Positions 1-10,756 are shown, numbered from the stretch's first letter. The stretch: DNA of 64,000 bases from Deroplatys truncata (GCA_030765065.1 CM060989.1:35827501-35891500); one strand, 5' to 3'. The notes: a model not told the origin generated them from the sequence alone. Made by a program: numbers and translations.

Positions 1-51
1 TGGTACTTTCTACCATAGTCATTTGTTTGAAACAACCGCTAGGTATACGTC

Positions 52-91
52 AGGTCGGGTACTTCTGGAACTGCCCTCGTAGAATCGGACT
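52..91. repeat. TA-inserting DNA transposon terminus
   Basis: This short stretch matches 13120-13149: both read GGTCGGGTACTTCTGG followed by AC, A or T, and GCCCTCGTA. The outer edge CCCTCGTA resembles mariner-type inverted termini, such as the one ending at 50890. Only one end is present at each place, so these are truncated or solo ends. Class is inferred from the terminus only. Confidence 0.4.
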
Positions 92-169
92 GAAAAATTC
101 TAATTCATACCTGGTTCGTCTGGTTACTCTAACCAGAAAAATGCGAGTCAATTGGAGAATTTAGTGTCC

Positions 170-245
170 TACCGGCGTGTTGCCACGGTAATGCTGTTAA
201 AGCAACCGGACAGAAACCGGAAGATCCGTGGTTCAAATCCCGACT
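170..245 (+). repeat. tRNA-derived SINE head
   Basis: The stretch contains a Pol III B-box-like GGTTCAAATCCC near 230 and an upstream A-box-like segment (CCACGGTAATGCTGTTAAAG), arranged as in a tRNA-derived SINE promoter. It is followed directly by a HEL-A copy, so the SINE body is missing. A functional tRNA is unlikely because no acceptor stem pairs. Confidence 0.45.
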
Positions 246-255
246 ATAGCACTGA

Positions 256-988
256 ATTTTTACTTTTTCTATCACGTACATAGTAGGTAGAGTAGGTATT
301 GTATTCCACTCAAAAATTCGATATCGAGATTTCACCATAAATACATGTTTTGGGGCCCCTGAATAAAAAAATAATTTTAAAAAAAGTATCGCGTGTGTGT
401 CTCCATAACTCATAAAACGAAAAGTCGGATAAACATCAAACTTGACATTTAAGTTTAATATCTTCCTAAGATGCGACAAGAAGATTTTCAAGAAAATCCC
501 ACACCCCAAACTACCGTTTACATGGAAGATTTTTTCGAATTTTTGTATTTTCTAAAACATGACTTTAACGACTTTTACTAAAATTCCATATATTAAAGAT
601 ATTTCCATGAAAATAAGATGCATATCTTGAATTTTCTAGGAATAGCCTGTGAAGTCCTCTTCATTCGGAAGGAATGTTTGCATAACTGGTAAACGTTAAG
701 TGATAAACGTAAACATACTACACAAAAAGGTAGCTGTCTTTAAAACACACAATTTATTAAAATACGTTTTTGTAGCATAAGCTGTTTCTGAGATATCCGT
801 TATTAATGCTTAGAACTGTTAAAGTTATGTCGACAATCAGTTGTTTCTTGTGGCTGCATGGAAAGATTTTAAAGCTAGTATATATTGTCCAGTTCTTAAA
901 CATTTGACTCACTAATCCCTTTGAATTTATAACAAAATATATACTGTAGCTACTTCTGCAAAGCATGTCCCGATTAAAATGAAACACA
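256..988 (+). mobile_element. HEL-A repeat, 3'-truncated copy
   Basis: A HEL-A copy beginning TTTTTACTTTTTCTA and running through the usual internal blocks (CCGGAAATACATGTTTTG-like, GTGTGTGTCT tract, ATGCGACA, ACTGGTAAACGTTA). It belongs to the diverged subfamily with AACATTTGACT near 900. It ends near 988 where an oppositely oriented copy begins, so it lacks the 3' hairpin. The 126-codon frame at 129-509 on the minus strand covers this repeat and is not a gene. Confidence 0.75.
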
Positions 989-1578
989 TTTTAAAAATCT
1001 GATGTGTTTCACTCACATGACTTTCTCTATTCTTGTACAAACTATTTTTACAAACGCTTATTCTCCATATGCTTCATGTTAATCGAGATATCGAGATGTT
1101 AATCTTATAGCTAATTTTCTTGTAGATGCAAGGGAATTGGTAAGCTTTAAGCGATAGTCAAATATTTTAAGAGCTGGTTGCTATGTGCAGTATTCCCTTC
1201 TCTTTGTATGTCCAGGACAAAAAAAACTGAATAACGAATTCCAATTTGAGGAAGAGTGTAGGTATTGGAAGATTCAAACAAATAACAAGGAATATCTCGG
1301 TAATTGTTCACTCCACAAAAGAAATGTATATGCAATACACTGTGTGTTTTAACGAGATCTAATTGTTCTGTGTAGTCTATCTCTTACGGTTTACCGGTTA
1401 TGCGAAAGTCATTCGGAATGAAGAGGACTTTTGGGGACATTCCCAGAGAATTCAAGATATAAATTTCATTCGCTATGAAAACATCTTAAACATATGATAT
1501 TTTAATCAAAATCATTAGAAACATTTTTGAGAAAATTGAAATCTTCGAAAAATGTTCCATGTAAAGGGTAGTCTAGGG
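989..1578 (-). mobile_element. HEL-A repeat, first part, split by solo LTR
   Basis: A reverse-oriented copy starting with its 3' end (AAATCTGATGTG, then ACTTTCTCTA). It stops at 1578 in the middle of the block that follows TTCCATGTAAAGGG and resumes at 2462 after a solo LTR. The AGGG at 1575-1578 is duplicated at 2458-2461, so the LTR at 1579-2457 inserted into this copy. Confidence 0.75.
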
Positions 1579-2457
1579 TGAGGCAGTATTTTCAACACTT
1601 AAATGATTTCAGTATAGTTATATAATATATAAATTCAATAACAGCCCGCCTTAAAGCAATATGTGTATGTAACAATATATAAAAAAGTGTATATTACAGT
1701 CATTGTATATGTTTATATAATTGTATACGTGTGCAATAATGTTATGTGAATGCATTATGTAATTTAATAATGTAGGAGCTGTGAGAAAAATAGGTTAAAA
1801 TTTGCTAACAATGAGGTAACCTTGATGTAATAATGAATTTGAAAGTTTAACAATACTACTTGTAATTCTTGGAAGCAATAATGTAATTTTTGAGACAGTT
1901 TATAAAATAGCCAATCAACAACCAGAAAAAAGCTTAAGTTAAATAAAAGTATTCTATTGGATTAGGTATAGCCAATCAGAGACTTGAAATAAGGAAATTT
2001 ACAAATTTAGGCGGTAGAAATCAAGTCAGTTGCTTGTAGACAGCGCTCATAACTGGACGCGTTGCTTGCAGACAGTGTTTCTAACCGGACGCGAGATGTG
2101 TCCTCGAGAAGTGTAAGCCTACATTCTTAGTCGCACTACTCCCTGCAAAGAAATCCATGTCTCTAACAATAATACTGACGCAGCCGAGGCAAACATAAAT
2201 ATATAATATGTAAAGATTCAGTCAAAATTACAAAGTTAAATTCTTAAATTTTGGACGAAGGCTACCGGGTACCATTCGTGCGGTTGCAATTACTTCAAGT
2301 TCGGCTCCCCAACAGTTGAACTACAATACAACTCCTACTTCAAATTGGCTTTTCATACTGAAACAACAACCTATTTCAAATTGGCTCCCAAAGCGTGGGG
2401 CAAATAACAACGTAAAAATAACAATACAACACCACCATAAGTAAAATAACTACTTCA
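1579..2457 (+). mobile_element. Solo LTR, family LTR-2, with tandem PBS-like cassettes
   Basis: An 879 bp unit starting TGAGGCAG and ending ACTTCA, flanked by the 4 bp target duplication AGGG (1575-1578 and 2458-2461). It shares its body with 8445-9361 and, in reverse, 16046-17008. It lacks about 140 bp near 2100 that the copy at 8445 keeps. Close to its 3' edge are three repeats of ACTTCA or ATTTCA followed by a primer-binding-site-like block: a diverged one at 2299-2321, a decayed one at 2341-2360 and a clear one at 2381-2401 (TTGGCTCCCAAAGCGTGGGG). No coding sequence is present. The Ty3/Gypsy-like assignment is inference from TG..CA ends and the 4 bp duplication. Confidence 0.8.
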
Positions 2458-2461
2458 AGGG

Positions 2462-2692
2462 TGGAGGGGTTTTATTGAAGATCTTCGTGTCGCATTCTTG
2501 GAAGATAGTGAACTCAAGTACCAAGTTTGGTATTTATCCGACATTTTGTTTTTGAGTTATGCCGTTCACAATAGACATACGCACGCAAATGCTTCTAAAA
2601 TGCATTCAGGGCACCTCAAAACATGTATTTCCGGTGAAAGGTCGGTATCGAATTTACTATACGTAGTAGAGAAGGTAAAAAAGCTTTCGTAA
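2462..2692 (-). mobile_element. HEL-A repeat, second part of split copy
   Basis: Continuation of the copy at 989-1578. It runs through CTTCGTGTCGCAT, the CA-rich tract near 2575, and ends ACTATACGTAGTAGAGAAGG, the inverted 5' end of HEL-A. The 64-codon frame at 2498-2692 is the recurrent antisense frame of the repeat. Confidence 0.75.
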
Positions 2693-2712
2693 GAATAGTT
2701 TTATACCCTTTA

Positions 2713-2874
2713 ATAAATAATAGAGAATAGAGTCATGTGGAAGTAACACAGATTTTTCCTCCTTCTGTAGTCCATACAAAGAGAATGGAAATTCAAAGTC
2801 TTACATTAAAATATTTGAATATTGCTTAAAGTCTACTTTATTTTCCTAATCATGTTGTACGTACAAGGAAATAT
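2713..2874 (+). mobile_element. HEL-A 3'-end fragments
   Basis: A 3' terminus (GAGTCATGTGGAAGTAACAC then AGATTTTT) is followed by a second 3'-region segment from 2758 (ATACAAAGAGAATGGA, AAATATTTGAATATTGCTTAAAG). That segment continues at 3307-3415 beyond the inserted solo LTR. The succession resembles the 3'-end duplication seen at 21304-22545. Confidence 0.6.
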
Positions 2875-3302
2875 TGTTACATGCTGGGTAGAGGTCTAAA
2901 GATTCACATGGAAATTAAATTAATTTTTAATACTCAGCACGTACATTGAGGGGACATATAGTCACTTGGCTGCGGAGGATCGATAGTGGTGTGGAGGTTA
3001 AGAGGAAGATGTGGGTATTCACTATGCAAAATCCATAACACAAACCTACTTACACATTCCTAGGTTTATTTCCCAACCATTTAGGGTTCCTACATTATTA
3101 AATATGAAAGATGAGGGGAGATGTTCACCGATCCAAAGGCCGGCTTGCACGCGCGATCCTTTCTCTCGGAGTCCTAAGGAAACACGCTATATCCCCACCA
3201 CTCGTGGCTAGCAAAATCCCAGCCAGGAGTGATGTCATCCCAGACGAAAACAACAATATGTCTGGTAATGGCAATGAAACGCCAAATTATTAATACGCCA
3301 CA
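2875..3302 (-). mobile_element. Solo LTR, family LTR-3
   Basis: A 428 bp unit. In minus orientation it starts TGTGGCGTATTAATAATTTG and ends CCAGCATGTAACA, flanked by the 4 bp duplication ATAT (2871-2874 and 3303-3306). The same unit is at 52005-52438 in plus orientation and diverged at 12391-12901 and 61214-61731. An AATAAA signal lies in the R-like region. The short frames at 3011-3293 and much of the 159-codon frame at 3174-3653 lie over it and are not genes. It is inserted into a HEL-A fragment that resumes at 3307. Confidence 0.8.
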
Positions 3303-3306
3303 ATAT

Positions 3307-3415
3307 GTAATAAGATAATTTTTGCAATTGTTTATCTCGATTAACATGAAGTAGACAGAACCGAAAATGTTTGTAAGAATAATTTTTACAAGAGTAAATG
3401 AAAAAATTTCAGTGT
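3307..3415 (+). mobile_element. HEL-A fragment, continuation
   Basis: Continues 2758-2874 after the LTR-3 insertion: TTTATCTCGATTAACATGAA, then GTTTGTAAGAATAATTTTTA. It fades near 3415 before a reverse fragment. Confidence 0.6.
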
Positions 3416-3418
3416 ACT

Positions 3419-3492
3419 CTGCATATCGAATCTTTGGTTGGAATGCAATATCTTCTCTACCTACTAGGGACGTGATAGAGCCAGTAAAAATG
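3419..3492 (-). mobile_element. HEL-A 5'-end fragment
   Basis: Only the terminal region remains: ATCGAATCTTTGGTTGGAAT and CTTCTCTACCTACTAGGGAC, the inverted 5' end of the diverged HEL-A subfamily. Confidence 0.55.
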
Positions 3493-4140
3493 ATGTGTGA
3501 TGTGGTTAGATGTTCAATATATGTTAACAAATACATTAATAAAGTTGTGGGAGGGAGGACACGGTTCATACATTTTAATGACCACTCGTCGCAGGTGGAA
3601 GAAATTCCCTTTTTCCTTGTGGTAGCTACCCTACTGGAGAACGTGCAGAGCATGCATTATTCATTGAGCCATGAGGTAGATCTCTCTCAAAGAAAATGAA
3701 ATACATGAGAAACTTCTTCTAAAGGCTTGAATTCGCTTTAAAACCGATAACCGAATTTTATTAAGGAAGCTTAGCTCTTTTCTTCTTTCTTACATCTTAC
3801 TTTTTAGATTAGAGAGCGCTCGCTATTCAGTTTTTTGTGTGTGTTGATGGTGGAAAGCTTTCTTCTAGACTCTACAAAGTCTTTAGTTAGGAAGTACAAG
3901 AACCGCCTTTCTTCAGCGTTTCCTGACCGCAACTAAAACTTTAAGAGTGTTTTCAGAAGTGGCAACCAATTCCAATGGACAAAAGCATACTAACTATGGG
4001 CTCAACGCAGCTTTGACTGCAACCAAGTATTGTGGTTTTGATTAAGCGAATGCATCTCTGAAATATGAACAAAAATTGTGAAAAATTAAACAATTAATTT
4101 TGCTTCATAATAAAATACCATGAATTGCAATCTTTATGAC
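3493..4140. other. Unassigned non-coding sequence
   Basis: No supported gene or repeat. Short frames are chance. Confidence 0.5.
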
Positions 4141-4562
4141 GCACGGCTAGGAGTAGAGGAGGGCAAGCACCTCGAACTAAGCAGGTCTTTTGTACCTAGG
4201 CAGCTAACGGAGCGCCCCCGGGAGGGCCGGATCAGGAGGCACGGCAGAGCATAGGGCAACTCCTCTTTGGCAGCTGGTACAACCGGTTCCCGCTGGTGTG
4301 CTCGGGAGTCGAATCAAGTGTTACATAGAGCATCCTTTTTCCCTGCTATGCAACACCGACACTTGGAACCCTGAAAGAACGAAGCAGATGAAAGGTGATG
4401 TGAAATAAAGGAGGTGAATTGGAAAGACAGGATATTCGCCTAGCGACCCTGGGAAATCCTCGAAAAAAGCCATATGTCAGCAAGATCGGCCGCGGGAATG
4501 AACCCACGACCTTACGAATCTGAGCCACACGCGCTACAGCTTGCGTCACTTTGCTCGGTTCC
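4141..4562 (-). repeat. tRNA-derived SINE (SINE-1-like)
   Basis: On the minus strand the unit starts GAACCGAGCAAAGTGACGCA near 4562, has an A-box-like TGTGGCTCAGATTCG and a B-box-like GGTTCATTCCC, then the SINE-1 body words GGATTTCCCAGGGTCGCTAG. It is diverged from the copies at 18150 and 41868. The downstream part (4141-4345) is GC-rich and may belong to the SINE or to another repeat. Confidence 0.6.
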
Positions 4563-4687
4563 AATATCTAAGAAAATATATAGGTTTTTTTTCCACTTTG
4601 CTCATTTAAACTACCAATTAACTGAAGCTATAAATGGACAAGCGCAATTTTAGCACACCCAACATTAAATCTTGTTTTCTCGCTTAC

Positions 4688-5497
4688 ATTTTTACCTTCT
4701 CTACCACGTACATAGTAGGTAGAGAAGGTATTGCATTCCACCCAGGAGATTTCACCGGAAATACAGGTTTAGAAACCCCTGAATAAAAAAGAGGCATTTT
4801 TTTTAAAAAAAAAAGTCCCTTTGTGTGAACACTATAATTCTAAAAGGAGAAGTCGGATAAATACCAAACTTGGTATTAGAGTTTAGTATTTTCCAAAGAT
4901 GCGACACGAGGATCTTTTAAGAAAATTCCCCACTCTAACTACCCTTTACAAGGAATATTTTTCGAAAATTTTTATTTTCTATAAATGGCTCTAACGATTT
5001 TGATTAAAATACTTGTGTTAGATAATCACTTTATTTACATGACAAATAAAATGTATATCTTGAATTTTCTGTGAATAGCCTAGGAAGTCCTCTTCATTCG
5101 GAAGGAATTTTGTATAATCTTGTATAACTGGTAAACGTTAAGCGATAGTCGAAAACGTGTACCCAAAAAAAACGTACATCTCTTTAAAACACACAATTTA
5201 CTTAACATGTTTTTTTTTGGCATAGATCATTTCTGCGATATTCGTTATTAAAGACTCAAATTGTTCAATATTTGTCATTCTTTTAATTCCCATTGATTTT
5301 CATTTGTTTTTCAGGATTACGTGGAAACAGTATGCAATTTTAAGGCTAGCATATAGTGTCAAGTTCTTAAACATTTGACTATCGCTGTTCTCCTTGTATT
5401 TATAACGAAATGTGTATTGTGGCTATTTTTGCAAAGATTTATTAGGAAGGTAGAGGGTAGAAAAAGTCCTGTGAATGCATCACATCAGATCTTTAAA
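4688..5497 (+). mobile_element. HEL-A repeat, nearly full-length diverged copy
   Basis: Starts TTTTTACCTTCTCTACCACG and ends at the diverged 3' terminus GTAGAAAAAGTCCTGTGAAT followed by CACATCAGAT. The central tract is shortened to an A-rich run near 4800. It belongs to the subfamily with TTTATAACGAAATGTGTATT near 5400. The 264 bp after it carry no recognised feature. Confidence 0.75.
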
Positions 5498-5761
5498 ATA
5501 ATGATCCAATTTTGAGAAATAAACGATTAACTATCGAAAATTAAAGATTTTTGGAGAGTAAAAAAAAAGAAATAATTTGTTTTCAATAATTAGGGGTTAA
5601 GCTAAAACTTCTGATATAATCCATCTTTTTGTAAACTAATTTACTGTAAAACCTGAATTTTTATGTAAATATTTTTTAAAAATATTGAATAAGGCATTTT
5701 TATTAGAACAATGAATTTACACAATAAATTTACTTCCTCCGGTTACGGGCGCCTCCGTTGG

Positions 5762-5945
5762 TGTGTACCTTTAGTATGTATATATGTATAAGATATTGCA
5801 CTTCAACCAAAAATTCAATATCGAGACTTCAAGGGAAATATATGTTTTGAGGCCCCCTGAATCCAAAAAAACATATTTAGAAAGAGGTCCATGTGTGCCT
5901 GTGTATCAGTGTATCTGTAGACAGCATAAGTCAAAAACAAAGTCG
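5762..5945 (+). mobile_element. HEL-A repeat, first part, split by LINE
   Basis: The 5' part of a HEL-A copy (AAAAATTCAATATCGAGACT to AAAACAAAGTCGGATA). It stops where the reverse LINE begins; the remaining parts are at 8062-8444 and 9366-9565. Confidence 0.7.
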
Positions 5946-8061
5946 GATAGATAGATTAGATTGGATTGCATTTTGTGAGTTCACTAGCAGCCATAAAGGC
6001 TTGTGAACATAGAACATATCAAGAAAATGTACAAAAATTACATATAAGCATAAATATTACACACTAGAACATTGGAAATAAAATAGAGACATACTATATG
6101 CGTGTCAAGGAAATGTGCAATATAGTTACATATATACATAAATATTACATAGAATACAGAACATTTCAATAAAATAAAGACATTATATACAAAATGAAAC
6201 AAATCACATTAAATTTCACTAGGATTGTACCTTTTGTTCGTCTCATCATTTTGTTCTATTTGATTTTTAATGCATAGCATTTGCTGTCAGTTCTTAATAT
6301 ACATACATTTAAATAGCTTCATTAATTCTAGAGCAGGCATCAAATGTAACTGCCAATTGTCATTAATATTTACTAATACTACTTAGAGGGCTATATATGT
6401 ATTATCATCAGATAATTTGTCATTCAGATAATCTTGTACAGTATAATATGCTTTTGAGTATAGGTACTCTTTAACAGCAGCTTTAAAGACATTGAAAATG
6501 TCAACTTTTCCCTTAAGATCATTATGGAGAGTATTAAATATGTTTATGGTCTCATAATATACACCTTTCTGGAAGCAAGAAAGCTTTGCACTAGGATGAT
6601 GGATGTTACCCTTTTGTATGGTGTTTATCTCATGAATTTCCATGTTTGTAATAAATGTGGTTCGATTGCATACATAGAATTTTAAGATAAAAAATATGTA
6701 AATGCAAGGTAGCGTTGATATCTTCAGTATTCTAAAAAGATGTTTTCAAGAGTGTCTGCTATGGGTGCTGGAAATGATTCTTATAACCTTCTTTTGCATG
6801 AGGAATATTCATTTACTTTCTACCGAGTTTCCCCAAAATAATATTCCATATTCAATGATAGAGTTAGAATATGCATAGTATACTAATTTAAGTGTATCTA
6901 TAGAACTGACATTTACCAGTGCTCTGATAAACAGGCAGAACTGAGTTTGGGTAAGATATAGGTACGTAATGTGAGCTTTCCAATCTAAATATCTCTACTT
7001 GGAGGCCCAGAAATTTAAAGTTGTCTATTTGTTCTAGTAACATATCATTAATCCCAATTTCTATTGGAGTGTGTGATGATCGATGAGTTTTAAATTTAAC
7101 AACTTTTGTTTTGTCTAGACTTACTGATAATTTGTTAGTTTTAAACCAGTGTGACATACAGTTCAAAACATAATTCAATTTAATTACACACTCATTCAAG
7201 TTTTTACTAGTCCCCAGAACACTCGTGTCATCAGCAAACAGAATGATACTTGCAATATCCTTTATATAAAATGATAGGTCATTATATAGATCAAAAATAG
7301 TAAAGGTCCTAGGATTGAACCTTGGGGCACTCCATGAGTTACTGTTTTGCATTTTTATGTATGTTTTCAAAATCCAATATCATTATCTACCTCAACACTT
7401 TGTTTTCTTTCGTTTAGATATGATACGAACCAACTTAGAGTTTCATTGTTTAGTCCATATAATTTCATTTTTTCTATCAGAATATCATGATTAACACAGT
7501 CAAATGCCGTTGCTAAGTCACAGATATTCTCACCTACATGAATTTTTTTGTTTAATGCAGTTAACACTTTATGAGTAAGTTTATAAGTTGCAGTATTGGC
7601 CGGCATTCCTTTTCTGAACCCGAACTGATCCCTGACAAGTATGTTGCTATATTCAAGGTGTTTATATAGTCTATTAAACACCACCTTTTCAAGAAGTCTT
7701 GAAAAAAATGGCAAGAGAGATGGTTTGAAACATTATTGCGTTCGCCTTTTTTTGAAAAGGTGGTTTAACAATGGAAAATTTCATTCTGTCAGGGAAAATT
7801 TCTGACCTTAGTGACTCGTTGCACAAGTAACTAAGGGAGTGGAAATTTGAGAGAATCGTGACTTTAGGATTTTTATTGTTATTTCATAATAACCAGAAGA
7901 ATGTTTTGTTTTGAAGGAGTTAATAATTTTGTTTATTTCACAAGGCGTTGTCAGATTAACTTTAAATGCAGGCACTTCATTAGTGAAACATTTGATCTTA
8001 GAAATTCCAAAGCTGCCTCTTTACTTCTAAAATTAATACTCAGTTTGTTTGTTACATCCAA
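5946..8061 (-). mobile_element. 5'-truncated non-LTR retrotransposon (LINE)
   Basis: A reverse-oriented LINE of about 2.1 kb. Its 3' end is at the low-coordinate side with a short TCTA-like tail (about 5946-5965). Reverse-transcriptase coding remains lie at 6383-8061. It interrupts a HEL-A copy, which resumes near 8062 with AATTTAAGTTCATCAACTTC. About 15 bases of target appear lost at the 5' junction, as is common for 5'-truncated LINE insertions. The 3' UTR (5966-6380) is AT-rich and non-coding. Confidence 0.75.
6383..8061 (-). pseudogene. Reverse transcriptase remnant of LINE
   Basis: Degenerate RT domain read in three frames. The 5' part (about 7740-8061) encodes remnants including SSGYYEITIKILK. 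Positions 7367-7714 encode FFSRLLEKVV, DQFGFRKGMPANTA and the motif A region DLATAFDCVNHDIL. Motif B (GVPQGSILGPLLF) sits near 7285-7335 in a different frame. Positions 6888-7370 encode motif C, ILFADDTSVL. Positions 6383-6643 encode the C-terminal tail with SAKLSCFQKGVYYETINIFN, typical of insect jockey/CR1/RTE-type LINE proteins. Several frameshifts break it, so no functional enzyme is expected. The clade is uncertain. Confidence 0.8.
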
Positions 8062-8444
8062 AAAGAATTTAAGTTCATCAACTTCCAAGGATGCGACACG
8101 AAGGTTTGTAAGAAAATCTCCCACCCCAAACTACACTTTACGTGGAAGATGTCTCAACATTTTTAATTTTCTGAAAGAAAATCGTTCTAACGGTTTTGAT
8201 TGAAATGTCATATATTAAACATATTTATGTGACGAATAAAACCCATATAGTTAATTTTCTGCGAATATCTTATGAAGTACTGAAGGAACTTTAAATAATC
8301 TTAAATAATTGGTAAACGTTGAGCGATAGACGAAAACTACTACACATAAAATGTTGATCTCTTTAAAATAACTTCGTCATTATTTTCAAATCCTATTCGA
8401 CATTCAGTTGTTTCTAGCGATTGCATGGGAAAAAATACGGAATT
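8062..8444 (+). mobile_element. HEL-A repeat, middle part
   Basis: Continuation of the copy at 5762: GGATGCGACACGAAGGTTTG, TTGAGCGATAGACG, TTGCATGGGAAAAAATACGG. It stops at AATT (8441-8444), where a solo LTR is inserted. Confidence 0.75.
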
Positions 8445-9361
8445 TGAGGCAGTGTTTTTAACACTAAAATGATTTCAGTCTAATTATATAATATATAAAT
8501 TCAATAACAGCCCGCCTTAAAGCAATATGTGTATGTAACAGTATATAAAAATGTATGTAACAGTCATTGCATATGCTTTATTATTGTATCTATGTATAAT
8601 AATGTTATGTGAATATATTACGTAATGTAATAATGTAGGAGCTGTGAGAAATAGGTCAAAAGTTGCTAACAATAAGGTAACAATGAGCTAACCTTGAGGC
8701 AATAATGAGTTTGAGTGTTTAAATGTTACTTGTGATTCTTGGAACCATTAATGTAATTTTAGTGACAGTTTATAGAAATAGCCAATCAACAACCAGAAAA
8801 AGCTTTAGTTAAATGAAGGTATTCTATTTGATTAGGAATAGCCAATCAGAGAATTGAAATACAGAAATTTACAAGTGTAGGCGGTTGAAATTAATTCATT
8901 TGGTTGCAGACAGCGTTACTAACCAGACGTAAAAAGAGTCCTCAAGAAAATCAATACGTATTCGTGTGAGACGAAAACACTTTACGTGTTAAAAAGTGCA
9001 AGTAATTCATAAAAGAATCTCACAGCTCTCTATATCAGTGAAGTGTTATTTAAATCGTATGAAGCATTAATAAAAGGAGTAAATTAAAAATTATAATCTG
9101 TGTAAGCCTACATTCTTAAGTCGCACCACAACCCTGCCAAGACATCCATGTCTCTAACAATAATACTGACGCAGCCGAGGCAAACATAAATATATAATAT
9201 TTAAAGAAACAGTAAAAAAATACAGAGTTAATATTTTTAAAAAATTGGGGCAAAGGCTACCGGGTACCATACGTGCGGTTGCAACTACTTCAAGTGTTGT
9301 TCGGCTCCCCAACAGTTGAACTATAATACAACTCCTTCAATACAATAAAATACCATCTTCA
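8445..9361 (+). mobile_element. Solo LTR, family LTR-2
   Basis: A 917 bp unit with TGAGGCAG start and CATCTTCA end, flanked by AATT (8441-8444 and 9362-9365). The uninterrupted HEL-A at 49415 shows the empty site GGAATTCTAAGG. It is the most complete LTR-2 copy, keeping the segment missing from 1579-2457. A PBS-like cassette at 9300-9320 (CGGCTCCCCAACAGTTGAAC), preceded by ACTTCA, lies inside the LTR. No coding sequence. Confidence 0.8.
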
Positions 9362-9365
9362 AATT

Positions 9366-9565
9366 TTAAGGTCGGCATATAACGACCAGTTCTTAAACAG
9401 TTGACTATCGCTGTTCCCTTTCTATCAATAACGAAATGTGTAATTTAGGTGTTTCCGGAAAGGTTTATCTCGATTAAAATGAAGTAGATAGAAAGACAAG
9501 AATAATGTGAATACCCACTAATAAACGATAGATGGTAGAAAAAGGTGTAACACATCAGATTTTTT
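9366..9565 (+). mobile_element. HEL-A repeat, 3' part
   Basis: Third piece of the copy at 5762: TTAAGGTCGGCATATAACGA to the 3' end GTAGAAAAAGGTGTAACACA then TCAGATTTTTT. Together the three pieces form one near-complete HEL-A copy. Confidence 0.75.
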
Positions 9566-10206
9566 ACTTTATGTCTCCTGTTACTATGTTTTCCTTCGTT
9601 CATCTCGTTTATTATTCAGTTACGTTGCTCCTTTCCTCCGAGCTTATGGAAGTATGCGATTCTCTCAGGTATCTTACGACACAGCGTAGCATAATGGAAA
9701 TGACAAAAGAGAAACGTTTATCAGCCATTTATAGCTACGTTGCACAACTTCCCGATGGCTGTAATATTAAAAAGGAAGATAATGGCTTTTGGACGATGAC
9801 AAAGAGTTCCCCCGTGACGTATGCAATATTGTTTCAAAGAGGACGTCTTTAACGCATGTTATTGCTAGTATGCTGCCGGTGCCTATTAGCGAGCAACATC
9901 TTTTATTGATATCCTCGACGAGCAAAGGATGTGCCTTTCAGCTCCAGTGACTGTAATCTCGGAAATATAAAAGCCCACAAGATGTTTGAGCTTATCAACT
10001 TGTGGATCGCGAACCCCTACTCTGTGGCAGATGGGTCTATTAAGCTTTTTCTGCGGCTTCTCCGGCGTGGATTCACGTTTGCGTTCTTCGTGAGCTAGGA
10101 TGCTGGGAAGATGCTGTATTTAGTAAACTAAATGTAGTTAGGTTACTGGCTGCGAATAATTAAAGGTGACCAAACAACTCTGAGAGCAATATGTTATCGT
10201 CATCAA
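9566..10206. other. Unassigned sequence with a 106-codon frame
   Basis: A forward frame at 9532-9852 begins inside the HEL-A 3' end and continues outside it, ending FWTMTKSSPVTYAILFQRGR. I recognise no domain, and there is no splice or promoter evidence. It is mentioned because its second half is not explained by any repeat I could see. The rest of the stretch holds nothing I can support. Confidence 0.3.
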
Positions 10207-10710
10207 ATGGACAACATAGAGCATCCAAAATGGTGGACGGTGGGGTTACCACGGGAATTATCAAAAATTAGCTACAGGATATCTAGCAAAGGGGTAATGA
10301 AAAGGCGGATATGTGATATAAACAGGCAGGAAATAGAATCTGAATGTAAACAAAGATCAACATTGGAGCTACAAAATGAAATAAAAACCAGGTGGGGTAA
10401 GGAAACATATTTTGGAATTGGGTGTAAAACAGACGCCGGGAATAGCATGGCTCAGGTTGGGAGGGTGGAAAGCTCGCAAGATTGTTGATGATGATGGCAG
10501 GAGGATTTGCCCATTATGCGAGGAACAAGAAGACTGGACGCATATTTTGGCAGCATGCGTGCAGACGGAGGGTTAAAGGAAAAAATTATTACCGGAATTA
10601 TTTTTGGCTTCCAACAGACGGAGGACAGTATGCTGGGACTTGATTCTAAACAGCCAAAACTGGCCAAGCTTGGGCACATACTTAATGGAAGTACGTGTAC
10701 TAAGAGATAA
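10207..10710 (+). pseudogene. C-terminal LINE protein remnant with zinc knuckle
   Basis: Positions 10439-10563 read AWLRLGGWKARKIV and CPLCEEQEDWTHILAAC. This is a C-x2-C-x7-H-x4-C knuckle with the upstream AWLRLG block that closes many jockey/R1-type LINE reverse-transcriptase proteins. The upstream frame at 10207-10488 (WWTVGLPRELSKISYRISSK) is out of register with it, so there is at least one frameshift near 10437. The RT domain itself is absent, so this is a 5'-truncated copy. The 3' flank to about 10970 carries a (GT)n tract and a (TAC)n-like tail. Confidence 0.6.
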
Positions 10711-10756
10711 GGTGTCTATGTAAATGTTCTTTAAATATATGTGGTACTTGAGCATT

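Noticed and set aside
3174-3653. 159-codon frame as a gene
   Set aside because: It runs across the LTR-3 edge and HEL-A fragments, so it is a chance frame through repeats.
9532-9852. Host exon
   Set aside because: It starts inside a HEL-A terminus and has no known domain, splice signal or second exon that I can support.
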